Of a DNA stretch of 15,614 nucleotides, positions 7,301 through 15,214 are shown piece by piece. The stretch comes from Bacteroidales bacterium (GTDB lineage: Bacteria; Bacteroidota; Bacteroidia; Bacteroidales; P3), in contig JAEEIS010000171.1 in NCBI GenBank assembly GCA_016281475.1, forward strand, positions 1 to 15,614, given 5' to 3'. Positions within the stretch are counted from its first letter, which is position 1; each line of letters begins with the position of its first letter. The translations under genes and the position numbers were made by a program. The notes below the pieces were generated by a model, which saw only the letters and a program-made list of their open reading frames with translations, was not told where the DNA came from and ran no database searches.

Positions 7301-8632
7301 ATGAACAAAAAAAAACATTTACTCTTCTCATTTATCTTGATGGCGGCGATACTGGCGGTGGGATGCCATAAGGAGGTCGCCCTAAAAGTCGAAATGCCTC
7401 ACCCCACCAGCGACAACCCCGAAATGAACATTGACGAGGGCATTCTCAGCCTGCATAACGGCGACGAGGTGTATGTCAACGGTAGCGTCTGCCACGTCAC
7501 GTCAACTGCGGGAACGGCAGCCATAATTGAGGATGTGGCATCCGCCAACGCCTACCGCGCAATCTACCCCGCCAGCATTGTGAGTACACACGATGACATC
7601 ATTGATAGTAAAACGGTTTCGGTGACACTGCCATTGGTACAGCACTACGAGATTGTGGATGGTCGCCAACGTGTGGTTGTCCCTATGGGAGCGTATCTTG
7701 AGGGAGACGGCACGTTGCAGTTCCACAGCTTATGCGCAGTGGTGCGCGTCGTGGTGAACAACTTGTTGGACAAAGAGATTACCATCGATGGGATTATACT
7801 TCGGACAGCAACGAACCCACTCTGCGGGTGGAGCGAAGCACATATCAATGGCAATGCCTCCGACAAGATAGTCCCAGTCATGTCGTGGGTACCGTCATGC
7901 TACGAGATGCGTCTCTTTATGTCTAACGAGGCTCCAGTAAAATTGGGTGTCGGCGAGGTAAAATCGTTCGACATTGTGGTTCCTGGATTTACTACGGACG
8001 ATGTGGAAATCAGAGTCAATATGCCTGACGGTTATTTCCGGATGGTGAAGACTGGGGTGTCGGTAGAGAATAATACCGTTCTGACCATTACGAGCGATGT
8101 AACGGGGATAAAGGAATACGCAGCCGTGTTGTACGATGGGCAATTATTCAATAGTCTCATACCCAATAGTGCCACTGCGGTAGTGTTTGAGTACAACAGC
8201 ACTGACCCTACTGGAACTACTCTTTCTACAAATAATCCTAATTCAACCAGCTGGGTATGCGGCAAGATGGATGGTACCACGTGGAGGGCACGCACCCCGA
8301 AGCAGAAAATCTATGCCAATGAGGATTGCTCCAAGATGTTTGCCGGAAAAGAGAATCTTCAAACGATAGACTTTGGCGACGGATTGGTCACTACGGGCGT
8401 TAGCGACATGTCGGAGATGTTTAGTGGGTGCAGCGGCCTGACGAGCCTCAACCTCACGAGTTTCGACATGAGCTGTGTGGAGAATAAGGAGGGCATGTGC
8501 GCAGGACTTTCCACCGCATCGGGAGCCTGCACCATCATCTGCACAGAGGCGGTACAAGCCGAGCTGGAGAATGGCACAGGCCTGCCCACCGAAGGGGTTG
8601 TGTTCACATGGGTAAGGCCTACGTCGAGATAG
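7301..8632 (+). CDS. Surface lipoprotein: fimbrillin-like N-terminal part with BspA/DUF285-like C-terminal part
   Basis: A 443-residue protein. ATG 7301 is chosen because it directly gives MNKKKHLLF and a lipoprotein signal with lipobox LAVGC (Cys22); an in-frame TTG at 7292 is less likely. Residues about 40-270 resemble the fimbrillin-like (Mfa-like) family: YRAIYPASIV, a VSVTLPLVQHY strand, then VVVPMGAYLEG and LQFHSLCAVVRVVV. Residues about 275-345 form a linking module beginning LYDGQLFNSLIP. The end (about 346-443) is a short BspA/DUF285-type leucine-rich repeat with MFAG, DMSEMFSGCSGLTSLNLTSF and the usual closing CTIICTEAVQAEL and VVFTWV. The protein should be lipidated and exported to the outer membrane, probably surface-exposed, where such proteins are linked to adhesion. 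It has its own promoter and terminator. The partial gene at 15396 shares the linking module. The ligand is unknown. Confidence 0.85.
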   Translation: MNKKKHLLFSFILMAAILAVGCHKEVALKVEMPHPTSDNPEMNIDEGILSLHNGDEVYVNGSVCHVTSTAGTAAIIEDVASANAYRAIYPASIVSTHDDIIDSKTVSVTLPLVQHYEIVDGRQRVVVPMGAYLEGDGTLQFHSLCAVVRVVVNNLLDKEITIDGIILRTATNPLCGWSEAHINGNASDKIVPVMSWVPSCYEMRLFMSNEAPVKLGVGEVKSFDIVVPGFTTDDVEIRVNMPDGYFRMVKTGVSVENNTVLTITSDVTGIKEYAAVLYDGQLFNSLIPNSATAVVFEYNSTDPTGTTLSTNNPNSTSWVCGKMDGTTWRARTPKQKIYANEDCSKMFAGKENLQTIDFGDGLVTTGVSDMSEMFSGCSGLTSLNLTSFDMSCVENKEGMCAGLSTASGACTIICTEAVQAELENGTGLPTEGVVFTWVRPTSR

Positions 8633-8653
8633 GCACACCCTTCACAATAAAGA

Positions 8654-8688
8654 GGACACCGCAAGAATCGCTTGCAGTGTCCTTTTTT
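8654..8688 (+). terminator. Intrinsic terminator after the fimbrillin-like/BspA-like lipoprotein gene
   Basis: GGACACCGCAAG (8654-8665) pairs with CTTGCAGTGTCC (8671-8682) with one C/A mismatch and a 5-nt loop, followed by six T (8683-8688). It lies 21 bp after the stop codon at 8630-8632. Confidence 0.88.
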
Positions 8689-8722
8689 CACATCCGTGTG
8701 AATATCGCCGTCATGAAAGAAG

Positions 8723-8768
8723 ATCCCTCAATCTCGGGAACGAAAATCCCATAATCTCGGGAATGAAA
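8723..8768. repeat. Tandem 23-bp repeat upstream of a promoter (possible operator)
   Basis: Two adjacent 23-bp units (8723-8745 and 8746-8768) match at 20 of 23 positions. Each has the core AATCTCGGGAA and carries TCCC-(8 nt)-GGGA, an inverted pair. The array ends about 33 bp upstream of a -7 box at 8802-8809, a suitable place for two regulator-binding sites about two DNA turns apart. Confidence 0.75.
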
Positions 8769-8780
8769 AAAAATAATTTA

Positions 8781-8809
8781 TTGTAATCCAAATATTTTTC
8801 GTAATTTTG
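8781..8809 (+). promoter_or_regulatory. Predicted promoter ahead of a gene remnant
   Basis: TTG at 8781-8783 (-33) and TAATTTTG at 8802-8809 (-7) are separated by 18 bp, matching the Bacteroidota promoter pattern. The transcript would begin near 8816 and run into the short open frame that ends at 8985. Confidence 0.6.
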
Positions 8810-8832
8810 CAGCGTATAAAAAAGATAAAAAA

Positions 8833-8985
8833 ACGAGCGATTACAAAGAACGTATTTTCGACCAAATTGACACGGACAAGATGAAGGAACCTTCGTTCTT
8901 GGCGGTACTGGTGGCGAATGGCGACTATGCTTACCGCAGGAGCGACGGAGTGCGGGTGATACCCATTGGGAGTTTGAAGCCGTAA
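8833..8985 (+). pseudogene. Short coding remnant, possibly the 3' end of an AAA+/DUF4143-type ATPase gene
   Basis: The frame is open from before 8833 to TAA 8983-8985 but its only ATG is internal (8881), giving a 34-residue peptide that ends GVRVIPIGSLKP. The upstream in-frame codons (SDYKERIFDQIDTDK) read like genuine protein, so the coding sense appears to extend beyond the ATG without a start. The segment VANGDYAYRRSDGVRVIPIG recalls, from memory only, the C-terminus of Bacteroidota ATP-binding proteins with a DUF4143 domain. A promoter and operator-like repeats sit just ahead, so this may be an ATPase gene whose body was deleted. Alternatively it is a real small protein. I am unsure of the family. 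Confidence 0.4.
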
Positions 8986-9021
8986 AAACATCAATTTGCA
9001 CTACTGATTGGAAGTTTTTTC

Positions 9022-9051
9022 TTGTTATGTTAAAAAAAATGTGTATCTTTG
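9022..9051 (+). promoter_or_regulatory. Promoter of the rimP-nusA-infB operon
   Basis: TTG at 9022-9024 (-33) and TATCTTTG at 9044-9051 (-7) are spaced by 19 bp, the best promoter match in the window. The expected start is near 9058, giving a leader of about 35 nt. Confidence 0.8.
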
Positions 9052-9064
9052 CAGCGGTTATTGT

Positions 9065-9086
9065 GGGGACGGAAGTCCCCCTTTTT
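9065..9086 (+). promoter_or_regulatory. Terminator-like hairpin in the rimP leader (possible attenuator)
   Basis: GGGGAC (9065-9070), GNRA-type loop GGAA, GTCCCC (9075-9080), then C and five T (9082-9086) make a classic intrinsic-terminator shape, placed between the promoter and ATG 9094. It is too close to the start codon and too isolated from an upstream gene to be an ordinary gene terminator. NusA, encoded downstream, acts on hairpin-dependent pausing and termination, so autoregulation is plausible. It could instead stabilise the 5' end or stop upstream transcription. Confidence 0.65.
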
Positions 9087-9093
9087 ATTGCTT

Positions 9094-9534
9094 ATGATAG
9101 ACAAATTCAAGATATTAGACATAGTAAAGGATGCTCTTGAAGGTACACAAAAGTACCTAATAAACATGCGAATCACCCCCGATAACCGCATTTTTGTGGA
9201 CATTGACGGTGACGAGGGCGTTACGATTGACGACTGCATAGAGCTGAGCCGCACGATAGAGAACAGCCTGGACCGCGAGGAGGAGGATTTTGAGCTGAAT
9301 GTGAGTTCTGCCGGAGCGGACTCGCCGCTGAAGATGCCCCGCCAGTACCGCCGCCATATCGGCCGCGAGCTGAGCGTGGACGCGCTGGACGGCCAGCATG
9401 TGGAGGGTACCCTCTCAGAGGCTGACGACAACCAGTTCACCATCCATATCAAGGGCACCAAGAAGGAGGCACCGAAGGATTATACGTTTGCCTACACCGA
9501 TGTGGCGACCGTCAAGGTGGTGCTGAAGTTTTAA
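9094..9534 (+). CDS. rimP: Ribosome maturation factor RimP
   Basis: RimP assists late maturation of the 30S ribosomal subunit. The protein is 146 residues from ATG 9094 (MIDKFKILD...), a normal length. An upstream in-frame TTG at 9049 would place the start inside the -7 box and is rejected. Family features are the stretch IFVDIDGDEGVTIDDCIELSRTIE (about 30-53) and the conserved turn SAGADSPLKMPRQYRRHIG (about 72-90) at the end of the N-terminal domain; the C-terminal part is an SH3-like small barrel. It is the first gene of rimP-nusA-infB, the widely conserved order, with 36 bp to nusA. Confidence 0.93.
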   Translation: MIDKFKILDIVKDALEGTQKYLINMRITPDNRIFVDIDGDEGVTIDDCIELSRTIENSLDREEEDFELNVSSAGADSPLKMPRQYRRHIGRELSVDALDGQHVEGTLSEADDNQFTIHIKGTKKEAPKDYTFAYTDVATVKVVLKF

Positions 9535-9570
9535 GTTTTAAAGAGTAATAATAAAACAAAATATAGTCAA

Positions 9571-10857
9571 ATGAAGACGCTAGATCTGATAGACTCCTTC
9601 CAGGAGTTTAAGGAATTCAAGAACATTGACCGCGAGACGTTGATGCACATCCTTGAGGAGGTTTTCCGCGCTGCTCTGGCTAAGCGCTACGGCACGGAGG
9701 ATAACTTCGACATCATTGTGAACATCGACAAGGGAGACCTAGAGATTTTCCGCAACCGTACCATTGTTGAGGATGGGAAGGTGAAGGACGAGAATTTGGA
9801 GATTGCCTATAGCGACGCCATCAAGATTGAGTCTGATTTTGAGGTGGGCGAAGAATTGTCGGAGCCTATCTATATGACCGACTTTGGCCGCCGCGAGATT
9901 CTCGCCATCCGCCAAAACTTGGTGAGCAAGATTCAGGACTACGAGAAGTCGCTTGTCTTCCAGAAATACAAGGAGAAGGTGGGCGAAATCATCGTGGGCG
10001 AGGTGTACCAGCCTTGGAACAAGGAGGTGCTTATCCTCGACGAGGAGAAGATTGAGCTGGTGCTCCCCAAGAGCGAACAGATTCCCAGCGATCATTTCCG
10101 CAAGGGCGACACGGTGCGTGCCGTGGTGCTGAAGGTGGAGATGAAGAACAACAACCCGCTGATTGTGCTTTCGCGTACTTCGCCTATATTCCTCGAGCGT
10201 CTGCTTGAGGCCGAGGTTCCTGAAATCTACGACGGTCTCATCACCATCCGCAACATCGTCCGCATCCCGGGCGAAAGGGCCAAGATTGCCGTCGAGTCGT
10301 ATGACGACCGCATCGACCCCGTGGGCTCGTGCGTCGGCATCAAGGGTGCCCGTATCCACGGCATCGTGCGCGAGCTGCGCAAGGAGAATATCGATGTCAT
10401 CAACTATACCCCCCGTCTGGACATCATGGTGAACCGCGCCTTGGCTCCCGCCAAAATCTCCTCGCTGAAGATTGACGAGGAGAACAAGAAGATTGAGGTG
10501 TATATGGAGCCCGACCAAGTGTCGCTTGCCATCGGCAAGGGCGGCTGCAACATCAAGTTGGCCAGCAAGCTGGTGGGCTACGACATAGACGTGTACCGCA
10601 CTGGCGACGACGACACCGACGATGTGGACCTGAAGGAATTCTCCGACGAAATCGACCAGTGGATCATTGATGTCCTCATCAATATCGGCTGCGACACCGC
10701 CAAGAGTGTGCTCGCCATCAGCAAAGAGGACCTCATCAACCGTACCGACCTCGAGGAAGAGACTGTGGACGAGGTGCTCCGCATCCTCAAGGCTGAGTTT
10801 GAGGAGGAGGCTCCCAAGCCCCATGCCGAGGAAGGCGAAGAGCAGAGCGAGCAATAG
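9571..10857 (+). CDS. nusA: Transcription termination/antitermination factor NusA
   Basis: NusA binds RNA polymerase and nascent RNA and modulates pausing, intrinsic termination and antitermination. The 428-residue sequence shows the N-terminal polymerase-binding domain (about 1-125, with the start LIDSFQEFKEFKNID), the S1 domain (about 135-200), KH1 (about 205-285, with SRTSPIFLERLLEAEVPEI and GSCVGIKGARI) and KH2 (about 290-350, with VSLAIGKGGCNIKLA). A C-terminal acidic helix-hairpin-like segment follows (about 375-410) with a Glu-rich tail ending QSEQ. Two consecutive stop codons (TAGTAG, 10855-10860) end the gene. The ATG is preceded by an AT-rich stretch without a good Shine-Dalgarno, as usual in the phylum. 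Confidence 0.96.
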   Translation: MKTLDLIDSFQEFKEFKNIDRETLMHILEEVFRAALAKRYGTEDNFDIIVNIDKGDLEIFRNRTIVEDGKVKDENLEIAYSDAIKIESDFEVGEELSEPIYMTDFGRREILAIRQNLVSKIQDYEKSLVFQKYKEKVGEIIVGEVYQPWNKEVLILDEEKIELVLPKSEQIPSDHFRKGDTVRAVVLKVEMKNNNPLIVLSRTSPIFLERLLEAEVPEIYDGLITIRNIVRIPGERAKIAVESYDDRIDPVGSCVGIKGARIHGIVRELRKENIDVINYTPRLDIMVNRALAPAKISSLKIDEENKKIEVYMEPDQVSLAIGKGGCNIKLASKLVGYDIDVYRTGDDDTDDVDLKEFSDEIDQWIIDVLINIGCDTAKSVLAISKEDLINRTDLEEETVDEVLRILKAEFEEEAPKPHAEEGEEQSEQ

Positions 10858-10932
10858 TAGAGGGTTTTTCATACCGTCCTCATCTACTACGATATAGAAC
10901 AACAATTTTCGAAATAAAAAAAGGAGTGTAAT

Positions 10933-13900
10933 ATGGCAGACGAAAACAAAGGAATCAGACTAAAGAAAGCAGCAACCGAACTTAACGTGGGTATTTCTAC
11001 CCTTGTGGAGTTCCTTGCCAAGAAGGGGCACCAAGTGGAAACGAACCCCAACACCCGTCTCACAACGGAGCAATACGACCTGGTGGCATCGGCCTTCCAG
11101 GCCGAGCGTGCCGTCAAGGAGCAGGCTGATAAGATTGAGATTACCCCTAGCGGAAGCAACGTAGTCATTGAGGCTAACACCGAAGATCGGAAAGAGGAGA
11201 ACGAAGAGGTCATTATCAAGAACTACAATACCTCCACCGTCGACAACAAGGACACCCAACAGCCCGCCGAAACTGCCGTCACTCCCGACGAGCCCGCCGT
11301 GCCCGAAGTCGTCGAAACTGCCGAACCCACTCCCGTTGAAGAACCTGCTCCCGTCGAAGAGTCCCAACCTGTCGAAATCGAAGAGCCTGCACCTACGGCT
11401 GAAGAGCCTGCCAATACAGAAGAGGAAGAGGCTCCCACTCCTGTCGAGCCAGAACCCGCTCCCGAAGTGGAACCCACTCCTACTCCCGCCCCCACACAGG
11501 TGGGCGACCTGCGCATCATCAGCAAGATAGACCTCGACGCTATCAACACCAAGATGCGTCCCGACAAAAAGAAGAAATCCAAGGCTGACAAAAAAGGTGG
11601 CAAGAAGGCTGCCGACACTCCTGCCGAACCTAAAGCCAAGCCGGCTTCGGCACCCGTTGAGGAGGCCACACCTGTCGCTCCCGAGCCACAGCCCGAGCCC
11701 CAACCCACTCCTGCTCCCGCACCCGCCAAGCCTGAGCCCGAATTTATTGAGACCAAATACACCAAACTCGAAGGCCCCAAGCTGGTGGGCATGGTCGACC
11801 TCAGCCAGTTCGAGAAACCCAAGCCCTCCACTTCCGAAAAGAAGAAGCGTAAGCGCATCAAGAACAAGGGCGTGAAGGTCAGCGACACCAACGGCGAAAC
11901 CGAACGCAATGCCGCCTCCAGCAAGGGCTCAGCCAAGGACCGCAAGCCCGACACTGATGCCAAGAGCGAAAAGAGCGAGCGCTCCGAGAAAAAGAAGAAG
12001 AAAGAGAAGAAGCCCGCGAAGGTCGAAATAGACGAGACCGAAATCGAGAAGCAGGTGCGCGACACCCTCGCCCGTCTCAGCCCTATGGGCAAGTCGAAGA
12101 CCTCCAAGCACAACCGCGAGAAACGTCAGAAAGTGCACCAGCGCATCGAAGAGGAACAGCTCAGCCAGATGGAAAGCCAGAAGACGTTGCAGGTGACCGA
12201 GTTTGTCACCGCCAACGAGCTGGCCACCATGATGAACATCCCCGTCACGCAGATTATCAGCACCTGCATGTCGGTGGGCATCTTCGTCAGCATCAACCAA
12301 CGTCTCGATGCCGAGACCATCAAGCTCATCGCCGACGAGTTTGGCTTCGACATCAACTTCGCCAGTGCCGACGTTATCGACGAGCTGAACAAGATTGAAG
12401 AGACCGACCGTCCCGAAGACCTCGTTCCCCGCAACCCCATCATCACCGTCATGGGTCATGTCGACCATGGTAAGACTTCGCTGCTTGACTATATCCGCAA
12501 CACCAACGTCATCGCCGGTGAGGCGGGCGGCATCACACAGCACATCGGTGCTTACGAAGTCACCACTGCCGAAGGCCGCAAGATTACCTTCCTCGACACC
12601 CCCGGTCACGAAGCCTTCACCGCTATGCGTGCCCGTGGTGCCAAAGTTACCGACATTGCCATCATCGTCATTGCTGCCGACGACAAGATTATGCCCCAGA
12701 CCGTTGAGGCTATCAACCACGCGCAGGCTGCTGGCGTTCCCATCGTCTTTGCCATCAATAAGATTGACAAACCCGGTGCCGACCCCGACCGCATTAAGAC
12801 CGAGCTCGCCAACATGAACCTCCTCGTCGAAGAGTGGGGCGGCAAATACCAGAGCCAAGATATTTCCGCCAAGAAAGGTATCAATGTGGAAGAACTGCTC
12901 GAGAAGGTTATCCTTCAGGCCGACATCATGGAGCTGAAGGGCAACCCCAACAAGCGTGCTAAGGGTACTGTGCTCGAGAGCTCGCTCGACAAAGGTCGCG
13001 GCTACGTGGCAAAACTGCTCGTCGAAGACGGCACCATCCGCAAGGGCGACCCCATTGTGGCGGGTGCCATCAGCGGACGTGTGCGTGCCATGTACAACGA
13101 GCGTAACCAAGAGGTCATGTCGGCAGGTCCTTCACAGCCTGTGCTGTTGCTCGGCTTGACTGGTGCCTGTCAGGCTGGCGACACCTTCAACGTCACCGAG
13201 AGTGAGAAGGAAGCCAAGGACATCGCTGCCAAACGTACCCAGCTGCAGCGCGAGCAAGGCCTCCGCACGCAGAAGCACATGACCCTCGACGAGATTGGTC
13301 GTCGTATTGCCATCGGCAACTTCAAGGAACTCAACGTCATTGTCAAGGGCGATGTGGACGGCTCCGTCGAAGCCCTGTCCGACTCGTTGTTGAAACTCTC
13401 CACCGACGAGGTGCAGGTCAACGTCATCCACAAGGCCGTCGGCCAGATTACCGAGAACGACGTGCTTCTTGCCGAATCGTCCGACGCTATCATCATCGGC
13501 TTCCAGGTGCGTCCCTCCGTGGGTGCCCGCAAGATGGCAGAGACTGAGCAAATCGACATCCGTCTCTACAGCATCATCTACGATGCCATCAACGAACTCA
13601 AGGACGCTATCGAAGGTATGCTCTCGCCTGAGACGCAGGAGAAGATTGTCGCCAACCTCGAAATCCGTGAAACCTTCAAGATTTCCAAGGTCGGCACCAT
13701 TGCAGGCTGCATGTGCCTTGATGGTAAAATCACCCGCAACCACAACGTCCGCATCATCCGCGACGGCATCGTGGTCTACACCGGCAAGCTCGCCTCGCTC
13801 AAACGTTTCAAAGACGATGTCAAAGAAGTGGTCAGCGGCCAAGACTGCGGCCTGAACATCGAAGGCTTTAACGACATCAAAGTGGGCGACATCGTAGAGG

Positions 13901-13935
13901 CCTACGAAATAATTGAAATTAAACGGAAACTGTGA
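10933..13935 (+). CDS. infB: Translation initiation factor IF-2
   Basis: IF-2 is the GTPase that brings fMet-tRNA to the 30S subunit and promotes joining of the 50S. The protein has 1000 residues, long but usual for the phylum. It begins with an IF2_N helical domain (about 1-55), then a low-complexity Pro/Glu-rich linker (about 95-190) and Lys-rich stretches (about 195-385). A second IF2_N-like domain follows (about 418-470). The G domain has G1 GHVDHGKT (508-515), DTPGH (555-559) and NKID (609-612). The beta-barrel, domain III and the fMet-tRNA-binding C-terminal domain are complete to the end at IKRKL. An AAAGGAG Shine-Dalgarno-like sequence lies about 8 nt before the ATG, uncommon in this window. 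It closes the operon; no clear terminator follows in the 140 bp before the tRNA gene. Confidence 0.97.
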   Translation: MADENKGIRLKKAATELNVGISTLVEFLAKKGHQVETNPNTRLTTEQYDLVASAFQAERAVKEQADKIEITPSGSNVVIEANTEDRKEENEEVIIKNYNTSTVDNKDTQQPAETAVTPDEPAVPEVVETAEPTPVEEPAPVEESQPVEIEEPAPTAEEPANTEEEEAPTPVEPEPAPEVEPTPTPAPTQVGDLRIISKIDLDAINTKMRPDKKKKSKADKKGGKKAADTPAEPKAKPASAPVEEATPVAPEPQPEPQPTPAPAPAKPEPEFIETKYTKLEGPKLVGMVDLSQFEKPKPSTSEKKKRKRIKNKGVKVSDTNGETERNAASSKGSAKDRKPDTDAKSEKSERSEKKKKKEKKPAKVEIDETEIEKQVRDTLARLSPMGKSKTSKHNREKRQKVHQRIEEEQLSQMESQKTLQVTEFVTANELATMMNIPVTQIISTCMSVGIFVSINQRLDAETIKLIADEFGFDINFASADVIDELNKIEETDRPEDLVPRNPIITVMGHVDHGKTSLLDYIRNTNVIAGEAGGITQHIGAYEVTTAEGRKITFLDTPGHEAFTAMRARGAKVTDIAIIVIAADDKIMPQTVEAINHAQAAGVPIVFAINKIDKPGADPDRIKTELANMNLLVEEWGGKYQSQDISAKKGINVEELLEKVILQADIMELKGNPNKRAKGTVLESSLDKGRGYVAKLLVEDGTIRKGDPIVAGAISGRVRAMYNERNQEVMSAGPSQPVLLLGLTGACQAGDTFNVTESEKEAKDIAAKRTQLQREQGLRTQKHMTLDEIGRRIAIGNFKELNVIVKGDVDGSVEALSDSLLKLSTDEVQVNVIHKAVGQITENDVLLAESSDAIIIGFQVRPSVGARKMAETEQIDIRLYSIIYDAINELKDAIEGMLSPETQEKIVANLEIRETFKISKVGTIAGCMCLDGKITRNHNVRIIRDGIVVYTGKLASLKRFKDDVKEVVSGQDCGLNIEGFNDIKVGDIVEAYEIIEIKRKL

Positions 13936-14037
13936 GCCGAAGGCCGCGAACACTGCTGAAAAAAAGAGATAAAGTGAGCAATGCGCCGACCTCTAAAGTA
14001 ATATAAACCATAATGCTAAAAAATAAGGAAAGAAACA

Positions 14038-14065
14038 TTTTAGTTTTTACTTTTTAGTTTTTAGT
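14038..14065. repeat. Heptamer tandem repeat TTTTAGT, four units, upstream of tRNA-Arg
   Basis: Four 7-bp units TTTTAGT, TTTTACT, TTTTAGT, TTTTAGT end 10 bp before the tRNA gene, in its expected promoter position. The unit differs from CAATTCT but has the same 7-bp period as the arrays at 1793 and 3033. Confidence 0.85.
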
Positions 14066-14075
14066 TTAAAAAACT

Positions 14076-14147
14076 GCTCTGATAGTTCAATGGATAGAAT
14101 AACTCTCTCCTAAAGAGTAGATCCGGGTTCGATTCCCGGTCGGAGTA
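14076..14147 (+). tRNA. tRNA-Arg, anticodon CCT
   Basis: A full cloverleaf of 72 nt can be drawn. The acceptor stem GCTCTGA/TCGGAGT has two G-U pairs. The D-arm is GTTC/GAAT with loop AATGGATA. The anticodon stem ACTCT/AGAGT is perfect, with loop CTCCTAA and anticodon CCT at 14109-14111, reading AGG arginine codons. The variable loop is 4 nt. The T-arm is CCGGG/CCCGG with loop TTCGATT. The discriminator base is A; CCA is not encoded. It lies 140 bp after infB and is followed directly by a terminator. Confidence 0.96.
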
Positions 14148-14148
14148 C
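14132..14148 (+). other. tRNA-Arg 3' end, candidate left attachment-site copy
   Basis: The 17-bp ATTCCCGGTCGGAGTAC recurs with one change at 15215-15231. A tRNA 3' end reproduced downstream is the usual mark of integration by a tyrosine-recombinase element. No integrase is visible between the copies. Confidence 0.45.
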
Positions 14149-14176
14149 AAAACCAGTCGAAAGGCTGGTTTTTTTT
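14149..14176 (+). terminator. Intrinsic terminator of tRNA-Arg
   Basis: AAAACCAGTC (14149-14158) and GGCTGGTTTT (14163-14172) form a 10-bp stem with a GAAA loop, followed by a T-run to 14176. It starts one base after the tRNA. Confidence 0.9.
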
Positions 14177-14366
14177 GTCTTTGGATTAATTATATATATT
14201 GGTACACAATAAATTACGTCTTATATTGCGAAACCATCTATTTTCCATTGTTTTGGGTTATTTTAGGCTATTTTGTCGGATTTACCGTAGGCATATAACA
14301 ATAGGGTGGAACAAAGAAATACCACAAAAACATTACCTTAAAAAGTAATTATTCAAAAAAAAGTTG

Positions 14367-14374
14367 TATTTTTG
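14367..14374 (+). promoter_or_regulatory. Predicted -7 box of the toxin-antitoxin-like operon
   Basis: TATTTTTG matches TAnnTTTG and is followed by GCAAA, 24 bp before ATG 14399. An imperfect inverted pair ATTAC/GTAAT (about 14332-14349) lies just upstream and could be the antitoxin operator. No TTG -33 box is evident. Confidence 0.55.
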
Positions 14375-14398
14375 CAAATGAAAAAAGACGATTAAGCA

Positions 14399-14878
14399 AT
14401 GACAAAAGTATCAATCGAAGAAATAAAAAAGACTGATAATGCGGGACTTTTCACAATCTGTTTTGATGGTGAGACGGACACTGAATTTGCCAAATTCATC
14501 AAGAAATTTAAAGAGGATGCCATACGGAAGGAGGAACTGTCGATAATCCTTACAGCAATAAACCGAATGTTGAACGCAAGCGGATTCCTTGAAAGATATT
14601 TCCGACCCGAAGGCAAAATGGGAGACCACGTTGTGGCTCTCCCGATAGACTACACCAAGATGCGCCTGTACTGCCTACGGATGTCCGACCAAGTTTTGAT
14701 TGTGGGCAATGGCGGCATAAAGAGCACAAAGACCTACGAGGAGGACGAGAGCCTTAACGGATACGTGATAACACTACAGAAACTTGACAAGCTATTATCT
14801 TCGGCAATCAAAAGTGGCAAGGTTACAATTATTGAAAACGACATATCGGGTATTGACAACAAAACATTTGACCTATGA
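14399..14878 (+). CDS. Toxin-like protein of a putative type II toxin-antitoxin pair
   Basis: A 159-residue protein, not clearly recognised by name. Its central part, with MRLYCLRMSDQVLIVGNGG then IKSTKTYEED (about 85-115) preceded by RYFRPEGKMGDHVVALPID, resembles the RelE/HigB-like fold, where a Cys/Phe-rich strand is followed by a hydrophobic strand and a Lys-rich segment. That likeness is by pattern only. The strongest support is context: its stop (TGA 14876-14878) overlaps the start of an XRE-type helix-turn-helix gene (ATG 14875), the toxin-first arrangement of higBA-type modules. Such toxins usually cut mRNA on the ribosome. Base composition is AT-richer than infB, fitting recent acquisition. 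No catalytic residues can be assigned with certainty. Confidence 0.6.
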   Translation: MTKVSIEEIKKTDNAGLFTICFDGETDTEFAKFIKKFKEDAIRKEELSIILTAINRMLNASGFLERYFRPEGKMGDHVVALPIDYTKMRLYCLRMSDQVLIVGNGGIKSTKTYEEDESLNGYVITLQKLDKLLSSAIKSGKVTIIENDISGIDNKTFDL

Positions 14879-15138
14879 CACCCACACAACAACTATTTGA
14901 AGAGTGTATTGCCAGCACTCCAGAAGACATAAAGCAGCAAGTAGACCTGTCGTTTCAGATAGCAGACAAAATAGTCGCTATTCTCAAGCAACGCGGAATG
15001 ACACAGAAAGAATTCGCCCATCAAATAGGTCGCAGCGAAGCGGAGGTGAGCCGCTGGGTCGGCGGTACGCACAACTTCACCATAGCCACACTGGCAAAGA
15101 TTTCCGCCATACTGGGTGTCCCAATCATCAGTGTATAG
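14875..15138 (+). CDS. XRE-family helix-turn-helix protein, probable antitoxin
   Basis: An 87-residue protein with a helical N-terminus (about 1-28) and a Cro/C1-type DNA-binding domain (about 29-86). The helix-turn-helix signature is GMTQKEFAHQIGRSEAEVSRWVGG followed by HNFTIATLAKISAILGV. It overlaps the preceding gene by 4 bp (ATGA), implying translational coupling. In HigA-type antitoxins such a domain both neutralises the toxin and represses the operon. No terminator follows before the tRNA-end copy at 15215. A stand-alone regulator cannot be excluded. Confidence 0.75.
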   Translation: MTPTQQLFEECIASTPEDIKQQVDLSFQIADKIVAILKQRGMTQKEFAHQIGRSEAEVSRWVGGTHNFTIATLAKISAILGVPIISV

Positions 15139-15214
15139 TGTACATGTATTGTCGCTTTTTTCACCCTATTTTCACCTACAACTTTGCAAACTACTAAAAG
15201 TCAGTATTAGTTAC

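Larger units (their letters stand above)
8633..9093. other. Intergenic region between the lipoprotein gene and rimP
   Basis: This 461-bp stretch contains the lipoprotein terminator, a tandem 23-bp repeat, one promoter, the short coding remnant, the rimP promoter and the rimP leader hairpin. No intact gene of normal size is present. Confidence 0.6.

Noticed and set aside
8497..8754. 85-codon plus-strand open frame over the lipoprotein 3' end
   Set aside because: It runs through the lipoprotein gene in another frame and then through the terminator hairpin; no protein-like features.
9049..9093. RimP translation from upstream TTG 9049
   Set aside because: That start would lie within the -7 box and upstream of the predicted transcript start, and would translate the leader hairpin; ATG 9094 gives the normal RimP N-terminus.
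9739..10905. 388-codon minus-strand open frame opposite nusA
   Set aside because: NusA on the plus strand is certain. The antisense frame is a Leu/Val/Asp/His-rich shadow.
11929..13110. 393-codon minus-strand open frame opposite infB
   Set aside because: Shadow of the strongly biased infB codons; no recognisable domain.
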